Assembly: GCA_028877045.1 (NCBI GenBank)
Contig: JAGWPQ010000039.1
Location: 1-6,241 of the forward strand
Reading direction: 5' to 3'
Length of the DNA stretch: 6,241 bases
Source: Bacteroidota bacterium
GTDB taxonomy: Bacteria > Bacteroidota > Bacteroidia > Chitinophagales > Chitinophagaceae
Each line of letters starts with the position of its first letter. Position 1 is the first letter of the stretch. The translations under genes were made by a program, and so were the position numbers. Positions 1 through 5,757 of this stretch are shown piece by piece. Under the pieces are notes generated by a model, which was not told the DNA's origin, did not search any database, and saw nothing but the letters and a program-made list of their open reading frames with translations.

Positions 1-1741
1 CGGTGGTGGCGGCTTAGAAAGCAAGAGTTTGGGTGACGCGATTGCAAAACGCATTTATAATAAAGCAGTCAATAGTTTACAGAAGCCTGTTGATTACAGT
101 ATCATGCAACCAATAGCTGTAAACAATTTGACAACTTTCGGTACAGGAATAACTAATCCAACTACATTTGGTACAGGCAGTGCTTTGACACTATCATCTA
201 TATTACCAAAATTGTTGAGTGTAAATAGTCAGAACCTTGTATCCTATATCAGTACACCAACCGATATACCATCCATTACAAATGCTACTGATGTTTATTC
301 GATCGATTATACATTAAACAATCAGGCAAAAGCAGTATCATTCGGTACGCAAACCAGCGGTGAAGTATATGATCATACCAAAGCTATATGCGACAGGTTA
401 AAGGGTTCTACTTTAATAGATATGAAGAATGTAGTGGTGAACAATATGAACATGGTTGCTTATACATTGAAAGATGCCAATGGCAGTACCGAATATGCGA
501 TGAGTTTTGTGATCGGTGCAAAATCGGGAAGAAATAATTATACCATTCAATCAAATTGGTTGAATAAAGATTATATCCCTGATGAAACCATGTATAATAT
601 TCAATTGTGGGCTGTATCACCTGATATGGTAACCAATATGGCCTCTCAGATCATCAGTAACCTGCAGGCCAATTCACCGGTACAATTTTTAGATGATCAT
701 ACTGTTTTACCTGCAACTTATATTGCATCAGGAAACAGAATAACATCCAACCTTGACCTTACCGTCAATAACAATACAACAGCAACGAGTGGTTATTTTG
801 TAATGGATGATCAAACTACTGAATTATCAACCGGTACAACACAAAGAACTGTTCCGTTCACTATTCAGGCAAACGGAAAAACAAATATCAGTATTCCGAT
901 GAATGATAATTATGCATCAACAGTTTCGATGTATATCAATAATCAGTTAAAAGATGTGGTGTATATGGCCGATGGTACATGGTCGTATGCAGCAGGACCA
1001 TCATCAAATGTGAACAGTTTTAAAGTAAGCAATGATGCCAATAAAACATATTCATCAGACGAATTACCAGTATTCAGAAATGTAGAGATAAATGGTAATT
1101 CAGCAGATTATGTTTCCATATTCAAATTAATGAAAGGAGGTGGAATTGCACAGGATGTTTCAGGATACAAGACACTTAATTTTACTGCATCAGGCGGCTA
1201 TAATTTAAGAGTGACACTGGTGAAGAATTCAATTACGAATTGGGCCGATCAATATAATACTTTGATACCATTGGATAATGGAACAAAAGATTACAGCCTG
1301 TCATTGAGCTCATTCAAATCGGCATCTATAAAAGATAATATCAATGCCAATGATGTAACAACTGTTGTATTTTCAATTGAAGTTGGAAATGGCCGCAGCA
1401 ATACATTGAATACAACATTAAGCAATATCAGCTTCAGCAAACAGGATGTTGCGTATCTGCAAAGTCTTAGTGCGAAAGAAGTACAGGTATATCCAAACCC
1501 TGTTATCGGAAATAATTTCACCTGCAGTTTCATGAGTGATAAACAAACCACATTGAACTTACGGGTAATAGATGTAGAAAGCGGCAGGGTTGTTACAACA
1601 CAACAGGTGAATGCTGTAACAGGACAGAATACGGTACAGGTGAATGTAAATAAGGTTACAGGCAGTAATGTTTATATGGTAGCATTGGATAATAATGAAG
1701 TAAAATACAAGACAGTAAAGATCATCTCAAGCAGTAGATAA
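1..1741 (+). CDS. Secreted T9SS type A sorting-domain protein (5'-truncated by window edge)
   Basis: The frame is open to the left edge (first full codon at base 2, reading GGGGLESKSLGD), so the TTG at 29 is internal and the true start lies outside. About 579 residues are visible. The last ~90 residues form a T9SS type A sorting domain: VYPNP at residues 496-500, then a beta-rich segment and a short basic end. In this family the domain directs export across the outer membrane and is then cleaved. The Gly-rich GGLES segment resembles a linker I recall from other Bacteroidota exported proteins. Residues ~75-225 form an unrecognised mixed region. Residues ~234-330 are Thr/Asn-rich and beta-like (VMDD, then a segment ending DGTW). 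Residues ~335-480 look like a galactose-binding or CBM-like beta-sandwich, judged only by strand pattern. No catalytic motif is visible. The protein is probably a cell-surface or secreted adhesin, or the binding part of a larger enzyme whose N-terminus is missing. The sorting domain is firm; the function is not. Confidence 0.9.
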   Translation, partial: GGGGLESKSLGDAIAKRIYNKAVNSLQKPVDYSIMQPIAVNNLTTFGTGITNPTTFGTGSALTLSSILPKLLSVNSQNLVSYISTPTDIPSITNATDVYSIDYTLNNQAKAVSFGTQTSGEVYDHTKAICDRLKGSTLIDMKNVVVNNMNMVAYTLKDANGSTEYAMSFVIGAKSGRNNYTIQSNWLNKDYIPDETMYNIQLWAVSPDMVTNMASQIISNLQANSPVQFLDDHTVLPATYIASGNRITSNLDLTVNNNTTATSGYFVMDDQTTELSTGTTQRTVPFTIQANGKTNISIPMNDNYASTVSMYINNQLKDVVYMADGTWSYAAGPSSNVNSFKVSNDANKTYSSDELPVFRNVEINGNSADYVSIFKLMKGGGIAQDVSGYKTLNFTASGGYNLRVTLVKNSITNWADQYNTLIPLDNGTKDYSLSLSSFKSASIKDNINANDVTTVVFSIEVGNGRSNTLNTTLSNISFSKQDVAYLQSLSAKEVQVYPNPVIGNNFTCSFMSDKQTTLNLRVIDVESGRVVTTQQVNAVTGQNTVQVNVNKVTGSNVYMVALDNNEVKYKTVKIISSSR

Positions 1742-1760
1742 TAGCTCAGAATAAAAACTA

Positions 1761-1797
1761 AAACAAATAGTCCCTAAAAATTAGGGACTATTTGTTT
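1761..1797. terminator. Bidirectional intrinsic terminator between convergent genes
   Basis: A perfect 17-bp inverted repeat (1761-1777 with 1781-1797) has a 3-base AAA loop. On the plus strand it runs into T's to base 1800. On the minus strand it is followed by TTTTAG and TTTTTATT. It starts 19 bases after the stop of the plus-strand secreted-protein gene and also contains the last codons and the TAG stop (1788-1790) of the opposing M56 gene. It therefore probably ends transcription from both sides. Only four or five G-C pairs are present, but the stem is long and uninterrupted. Confidence 0.88.
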
Positions 1798-3692
1798 TTT
1801 ACATCGATCAATATTTTATAAGGTTGATTGTGCTGTTCTTCATTTGAAGTGAGTATGATTTCAAAACGATTGCCCTTTGATTTTGGATCTGGGCCAACAA
1901 AAGAGATCGTTTTTTTAATGGTATAACTTTTCTGTACCGGTTTTTCTGTTTCGGTATTGCTTACGAAAACAGATGGGATAATTTCATTCATTGTCATTTC
2001 TTCATCAGGTAATTTCGGTATCTGCATATGAGGCATCGATCTGATCTTATTCACCCTAACGGAATCAGCTTTTCTCATCATCATATTTATCTCTCTTCTC
2101 ATTTTCAGGTTCATCGCGTTTAAAGTAAATGGCAGATCCTGATCATTTATTTCAACAAAAATTTTATTCAATTCATCCTTCCATCTTTTGTTTTCTGCTA
2201 ATGCCAACAGTTGATTGTTGATGGCAGATCTTTCTATTTCCTTCTTTGCTTTCTTCAGTTCGGCATTGACTTTTTCAAATGGAAATTGATTCCCGAAAAC
2301 AAACTGTACTTTGTTTTTTATATTAACCGTATCTATTTTAAAAAACTGTGCATTCAATTCTTTTGCATCCTCTGCATTCAAATTAATAATAGCTTTATTA
2401 TTTTCTTCATCATTAAATTCAAAATTATTAAAAGCATCGATAGCAGCAGGAGCAATGGTAGCAAGCATTTCATTGGCTTGTTTCGAAACCTTTTCAGAAA
2501 TGTTTACGCTTTTTACAACAAGCTTTATATTTTTTTCAACTTCTTTTTGTAAAGGCTTTTTCAGAAAGAAAACCGGATTAAAAAGCGGGTTATCAATTTT
2601 AGCAGCCATTGGTGCTACCATAATTGATTCAGTCTTTTTTGCAATATTTACAGTTTGTTTTTTTGCGAATGATGCAGGAGTGATCCATGCCGCCGAACTT
2701 AAAATACCGGTAATCAATAAAAGCGATAATAATTGATAGCGATATTTAAAACCATTATCGTTGATGCCGATTATTCTTTTTACCCTCGATGACAGATCAC
2801 CGTTTTGTTTGGCTGCATTCATCGAAAGAGTGGTTGAAGTTTGGTTATTTGATAAATAAGCGATCTGCAATAATGCTTCGGCATACATGGCCGGATTATA
2901 TTGGAATTGAAGTACCCAATCGTCGCAACTGTTTTCTCTTTCTCTTTTGATATGTTTACTGATAAGTTGTGTGAACGGATTAAAGAATAAAGTTGTTTCT
3001 ACTACCGAAATAATAATATTCAGCAAATAATCGTAGCGTTTTATATGTGCCATCTCGTGCAATAAAACGGCTTCCAGTTGCGGTACCGTTAAATGATTGA
3101 TGCTTGCCAGCGGCACTAGAATGATGGGTTTCACAAAACCGATGGTGAGCGGACTGTTTATTAATTCCGAAACATAAATTTCTATCTTATTATAAATATG
3201 TAATTGTTCGGCAATGCGCTCAACAAATTGTTTCCATTGTTCATCGATCTCTTGTAAACCCTTGCTGCGAATGAATTGTGTGCGGTAATACTGATTGGTC
3301 CATCTGATCAGTAAAACACCCAGCAACAATAAATAGGCAAAAGATAAAAACGGAAGTAATTGTTCGGCCTTAATTAAAACATTCAAAATAACCGATGAAA
3401 AACTATGTGTTGTTTCAGGAAAAATAATTGCAATATCCGATGCGTGATACAATGACGAATTATTTGCGAAAGCATCGCTGCATTTATTAAAATAAAATTG
3501 AAGGGTAATGATGAACCAAATAAATCCGGTTAGTTGGGCTGCAATTCCCAATCTGTATTTATTTGCAGCAACAGGTTTTAAAATAATATGTACAAACGAA
3601 AACAAGATCCACACCAATGCCATTTGCCATAAGCTGTTGGCAATGGCATAGCCCAGTGCCTGCAGAAAAGGAGAGTGGAATGCAGCTTGCAT
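1788..3692 (-). CDS. BlaR1-like M56 family membrane metallopeptidase
   Basis: This 634-residue integral membrane protein is a zinc metallopeptidase of the BlaR1/MecR1 (M56) family. Members sense an extracytoplasmic signal and trigger inactivation of the partner BlaI repressor. The N-terminus has a family-typical ALGYAIANSLWQ segment and hydrophobic helices at roughly 15-37, 50-67, 108-130 and 222-240. The zinc motif is HEMAH at 212-216, and the downstream ERENSCDD at 251-258 supplies the usual third ligand Glu and the conserved CD. Another helix lies at about 320-338. The remaining ~295 residues are polar, Lys/Glu-rich and partly coiled-coil-like (about 474-512). They show no penicillin-binding SxxK/SxN/KTG sensor and no TonB domain, so beta-lactam sensing is not supported. 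The ATG lies one base after the blaI stop, so the two genes are very probably cotranscribed and translationally coupled. The stop codon lies inside the terminator hairpin. The family call is firm; signal and substrate are unknown. Confidence 0.93.
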   Translation of the reverse strand: MQAAFHSPFLQALGYAIANSLWQMALVWILFSFVHIILKPVAANKYRLGIAAQLTGFIWFIITLQFYFNKCSDAFANNSSLYHASDIAIIFPETTHSFSSVILNVLIKAEQLLPFLSFAYLLLLGVLLIRWTNQYYRTQFIRSKGLQEIDEQWKQFVERIAEQLHIYNKIEIYVSELINSPLTIGFVKPIILVPLASINHLTVPQLEAVLLHEMAHIKRYDYLLNIIISVVETTLFFNPFTQLISKHIKRERENSCDDWVLQFQYNPAMYAEALLQIAYLSNNQTSTTLSMNAAKQNGDLSSRVKRIIGINDNGFKYRYQLLSLLLITGILSSAAWITPASFAKKQTVNIAKKTESIMVAPMAAKIDNPLFNPVFFLKKPLQKEVEKNIKLVVKSVNISEKVSKQANEMLATIAPAAIDAFNNFEFNDEENNKAIINLNAEDAKELNAQFFKIDTVNIKNKVQFVFGNQFPFEKVNAELKKAKKEIERSAINNQLLALAENKRWKDELNKIFVEINDQDLPFTLNAMNLKMRREINMMMRKADSVRVNKIRSMPHMQIPKLPDEEMTMNEIIPSVFVSNTETEKPVQKSYTIKKTISFVGPDPKSKGNRFEIILTSNEEQHNQPYKILIDVKNK

Positions 3693-3693
3693 T

Positions 3694-4077
3694 TTATTTC
3701 TTTTTTAAGTTGTTGAGTAATTGCTGGATTTCTTCCAGTTCTTCTTTGCTGTGCTGATGATTGCCCAATGCCTGCATGACTAATTGTGTGGATGATCCGC
3801 TGAACAATGAATGGATCATTTTTCCCATGAATTGTTTTTGTGTGATTTCTTTACTTACGTTGGCCCGGTAGATATGTGTTTTACTACTGTCGTCACGAGT
3901 TACCAAACCTTTTTCAAACATGATCTGCAATAATTTTAATGTAGTGGTATAACCCGCATCTTTATGGGCACTCAATACTTCATGTACTTCTCTCACGGTT
4001 GCTTTTTCTTTATCCCACAGCACACGTAAAATTTCTATTTCGCTGTCGGTGGGTTTAATATTCTTTGCTGTTGTCAT
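3694..4077 (-). CDS. BlaI/MecI/CopY family transcriptional repressor
   Basis: This 127-residue cytoplasmic winged-helix repressor dimerises on dyad operators and is normally inactivated through its M56 partner, encoded next. Family signatures are present in order: an N-terminal PTDSEIEILRVLWDKEKATVREV helix region, the recognition segment GYTTTLKLLQIMFEKGLV, the wing (RDDSSKTHIYRA), and a C-terminal dimerisation part ending in a Lys/Leu/Glu helix. I chose the ATG at 4077. An in-frame TTG at 4101 would add eight residues (135 aa), but it lies inside the first operator-like dyad, and 127 aa fits the family's usual 120-130. The gene stops one base before the M56 ATG. It is probably autoregulated through the dyads just upstream. 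Target genes outside the window cannot be inferred. Confidence 0.93.
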   Translation of the reverse strand: MTTAKNIKPTDSEIEILRVLWDKEKATVREVHEVLSAHKDAGYTTTLKLLQIMFEKGLVTRDDSSKTHIYRANVSKEITQKQFMGKMIHSLFSGSSTQLVMQALGNHQHSKEELEEIQQLLNNLKKK

Positions 4078-4079
4078 TG

Positions 4080-4097
4080 TTACGATTGTTTTCGTAA
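4080..4097. promoter_or_regulatory. Candidate BlaI operator, proximal site
   Basis: A perfect inverted repeat TTACGA-N6-TCGTAA sits two bases before the chosen blaI ATG. BlaI-family proteins bind short dyads in their own promoter regions, so this is a plausible autoregulatory operator. The assignment rests on symmetry and position only. Confidence 0.5.
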
Positions 4098-4103
4098 GCA
4101 ATA

Positions 4104-4119
4104 TACGGAAGCGTTCGTA
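4104..4119. promoter_or_regulatory. Candidate BlaI operator, distal imperfect site
   Basis: TACG-N8-CGTA is an imperfect 16-base dyad sharing the TACG/CGTA core with the proximal site. Its centre lies 23 bases from that of the proximal site, about two helical turns, so two dimers could bind the same face. The second half-site TTCGTAA (4114-4120) is a near copy of the right arm of the proximal site. Confidence 0.38.
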
Positions 4120-4123
4120 AATG

Positions 4124-4131
4124 AAAATATA
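4124..4131 (-). promoter_or_regulatory. Possible -7 element of the blaI-M56 promoter
   Basis: Read on the minus strand this is TATATTTT, seven of eight matches to the Bacteroidota -7 consensus TAnnTTTG. No good -33 TTTG is seen upstream. If it is used, transcription would start near 4116, putting both operator-like dyads at or just after the start site, as expected for repression. The sequence is AT-rich, so a chance match is possible. Confidence 0.3.
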
Positions 4132-4242
4132 ATTTTTGAAGAATGGTGTTTAATATTTTGATACCGGCAACATTATTTCATGGCATCTTCGTTGCCACGC
4201 TCGTTTCAACAACTGTATCAATGGCATCCTTTTAGATTTGAA

Positions 4243-5124
4243 TTATTTGTTGTTGGTTGCTTCTTTTCTTAATTGAGCAGTTGTCTTTGTAGAGCCGTCA
4301 TGACTCCATCCCGGGGCATTGAACATATAACCAAGAATATGCGATAAACGTTTCGATCTTTTAAAATCTTTTGCCATATTGACCCAATCATGAAAAGCAA
4401 TTTTTACGGGATTGAAAGTATTGATATTCTTGGTCAATCCATAAGTAGGTGTAAATTCTTCCGGTTGAAAAGTGCCAAACATTCTGTCCCAGATAACCAT
4501 GATGCCTGCATGATTTTTATCCAGGTATAAAAGATCGGAACCATGGTGCACACGGTGATGCGAAGGCGTATTAAAAATATATTCGAACCATCGCGGCATT
4601 TTATGAATGGCTTCGGTATGGATCCAGAACTGATAGATCAAACTAACCGATTGCATCAATAAGATCATTCCCGGTTCAAAACCGGCCAATGGCATCCATG
4701 CCCAAAATATAAATCCGCCGGTGATATTGCTTGTCCATGTTTGCCGTAAAGCGGTGGCAAAATTATATTTTTCGGAAGAATGATGCACTACATGCGATGC
4801 CCAAAACCAACGGATAGAATGTGCCGAGCGATGCGCCCAATAATAACTGAAATCATCAGCAAAAAATGCTAAAACCCAGGCCCACCAAATGGTATATGAC
4901 ATTGTAAAAAAACGGTATTGATAGATCCATGCAAAGAAAAGTACGATAAAGGCTTTCGTGGCAATGCCAATAAAAAGATTACCCAATCCCAGGGCAATGC
5001 TTGCAGAAGCATCTTTCACTTCATACAGATCGCGGTGTGATCTTACTGCATACAATATTTCAGCGATCAAAAGAATAATAAAGCCGGGAATAGCATGTAC
5101 CAAAATGTTTGGAAAATGGGGCAT
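4243..5124 (-). CDS. Fatty acid hydroxylase / sterol desaturase family membrane oxygenase, alkylglycerol-monooxygenase-like
   Basis: This 293-residue polytopic membrane protein has the eight-histidine di-iron signature of the superfamily: HRSAH at 98-102, HVVHH at 111-115, and HRVHH at 190-194 within an NTPSHHRVHHGSD block. Additional histidines lie at 169 and 174 (WIHTEAIH). Hydrophobic helices lie near 8-26, 45-68, 78-93, 133-147 and 150-168. The stretch from WIHTE through NTPSHHRVHH, LDKNHAG, IWDRMFGTF to PEE is the pattern I associate with the TMEM195/alkylglycerol monooxygenase branch, which cleaves ether lipids using O2. Bacterial members are usually just called sterol desaturase family, so the substrate is unproven; a membrane lipid is likely. 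The ATG start is followed by a hydrophobic first helix and matches family length. The gene lies 165 bases upstream of blaI on the same strand; no clear terminator separates them, so readthrough is possible. Confidence 0.92.
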   Translation of the reverse strand: MPHFPNILVHAIPGFIILLIAEILYAVRSHRDLYEVKDASASIALGLGNLFIGIATKAFIVLFFAWIYQYRFFTMSYTIWWAWVLAFFADDFSYYWAHRSAHSIRWFWASHVVHHSSEKYNFATALRQTWTSNITGGFIFWAWMPLAGFEPGMILLMQSVSLIYQFWIHTEAIHKMPRWFEYIFNTPSHHRVHHGSDLLYLDKNHAGIMVIWDRMFGTFQPEEFTPTYGLTKNINTFNPVKIAFHDWVNMAKDFKRSKRLSHILGYMFNAPGWSHDGSTKTTAQLRKEATNNK

Positions 5125-5183
5125 AGCAATAAATTAGTAAAGTGAATGTACGAAACTGCCTCATTCAACCATCAACAAAAAAA

Positions 5184-5207
5184 TAGTTTGCAAAAGATTA
5201 CAAACTA
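5184..5207 (-). terminator. Weak intrinsic terminator downstream of the small Cys protein gene
   Basis: A 7-bp inverted repeat (arms 5184-5190 and 5201-5207, 10-base spacer) is followed on the minus strand by seven T's (5177-5183). It lies 54 bases after the stop of the small gene and before the hydroxylase start. Only two G-C pairs support the stem, so termination may be partial. The same dyad could instead be an operator for the hydroxylase gene. Confidence 0.42.
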
Positions 5208-5261
5208 CTTTCTAAAGTATAATTAATTAAAACCTTTCAGATACCAAGAAGGCATTAAATA

Positions 5262-5525
5262 TTATTCGTCGCATTGAATATTGCAGCCGCCCGGTGTTGG
5301 TTTACCGATTGGTTCTACAGTATACCCACTGCCAACTTCTACCCAAAACATATTGCTGGTAAAATAATGGTGAACATACAATTGGTCGCCTTTGCAGCAG
5401 GTGAAGTCCATAGAATTTTTGTAATGCTTACCAAACATGTTGGTGTAAGGAGCGATAACAGTAACTGTTACCAAGGAGAAAGCTGTTAATATAACAGCAA
5501 CATTTAATTTTAATTTGTTGAACAT
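5262..5525 (-). CDS. Small exported four-cysteine protein, unrecognised
   Basis: This 87-residue protein is not assigned to a known family. The N-terminus (MFNKLKLN, then a hydrophobic stretch at about 8-26) reads as a signal peptide or single membrane anchor. The remaining ~60 residues would be extracytoplasmic. They hold a CC pair at 43-44 followed by KGDQLYVHHYF, an aromatic/Gly middle, and a PGGCNIQCDE end with Cys at 81 and 85. The spacing CC-x36-C-x3-C suggests two disulfides or a metal site. The ATG at 5525 is supported by the basic N-terminus and by a TATTTTTG promoter element 56 bases upstream. It is flanked by its own promoter and a weak terminator, so it looks monocistronic. A secreted peptide-like product or a structural envelope protein are both possible. 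Confidence 0.72.
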   Translation of the reverse strand: MFNKLKLNVAVILTAFSLVTVTVIAPYTNMFGKHYKNSMDFTCCKGDQLYVHHYFTSNMFWVEVGSGYTVEPIGKPTPGGCNIQCDE

Positions 5526-5554
5526 TGGAAGAGGTTTTAAACTGGATAATAAAT

Positions 5555-5572
5555 TTTATCTATTCTGATAAA
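5555..5572. promoter_or_regulatory. AT-rich dyad in the leader of the small Cys protein gene
   Basis: TTTATC-N6-GATAAA is a perfect 6-bp inverted repeat placed shortly downstream of the predicted transcription start, where a repressor could act. It is AT-rich and may be chance. Confidence 0.22.
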
Positions 5573-5580
5573 TTGATAGT

Positions 5581-5588
5581 CAAAAATA
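5581..5588 (-). promoter_or_regulatory. Bacteroidota-type -7 promoter element for the small Cys protein gene
   Basis: On the minus strand this reads TATTTTTG, an exact match to TAnnTTTG. It lies 56 bases upstream of the ATG of the small exported protein and downstream of the hppA terminator, the right place for an independent promoter. No clear TTTG is found at the -33 spacing, so the call rests on the -7 box and position. Confidence 0.45.
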
Positions 5589-5705
5589 CTACAGGCATTT
5601 GGAGTTAATACTACGTTTGATATATTTTCATCATAATTTAAGGCAGCTTAAAAAACGATAAAAATGTTCATGCGTTATTTTGGTTGATGGCATGGCTAAA
5701 AACAA

Positions 5706-5738
5706 AAATCCCCGCCAACACTGTGTTGGCGGGGATTT
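5706..5738 (-). terminator. Strong intrinsic terminator of hppA
   Basis: A 15-bp perfect stem (5706-5720 with 5724-5738) has a CTG loop and contains a CCCCGCC / GGCGGGG core, very GC-rich against the AT-rich surroundings. On the minus strand it is followed by TTTTTGTTTTT, a textbook U-tract. It starts about 20 bases after the hppA stop. The plus-strand side lacks a good T-run, so it acts mainly for hppA. Confidence 0.92.
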
Positions 5739-5757
5739 CATTTATAAGAAAGAGAAT

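Noticed and set aside
29..31. TTG as the start of the secreted protein.
   Set aside because: The same frame is open upstream to base 2 (GGGGLESKS), and the protein lacks a signal peptide here, so the real start is outside the window.
2211..2736. Two overlapping plus-strand open frames (113 and 141 aa) rich in Phe/Ile/Ser.
   Set aside because: They lie antisense to the M56 gene, whose Lys-rich 3' half gives Phe-rich antisense frames; no motif or start signal supports them.
4180..4228. Eight-base direct repeat ATGGCATC at 4180-4187 and 4221-4228, and a TGGCA/TGCCA 5-bp dyad between them.
   Set aside because: Too short to distinguish from chance, with no transposon ends or T-run; not a convincing terminator or insertion scar.
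4180..4272. 30-codon plus-strand frame from an ATG in the blaI-hydroxylase intergenic region.
   Set aside because: Very short, no ribosome binding site, overlaps the 3' end of the hydroxylase gene antisense, no recognisable product.
5274..5489. 71-aa plus-strand frame opposite the small Cys protein gene.
   Set aside because: Antisense shadow; the minus-strand frame has the signal peptide, promoter element and terminator.
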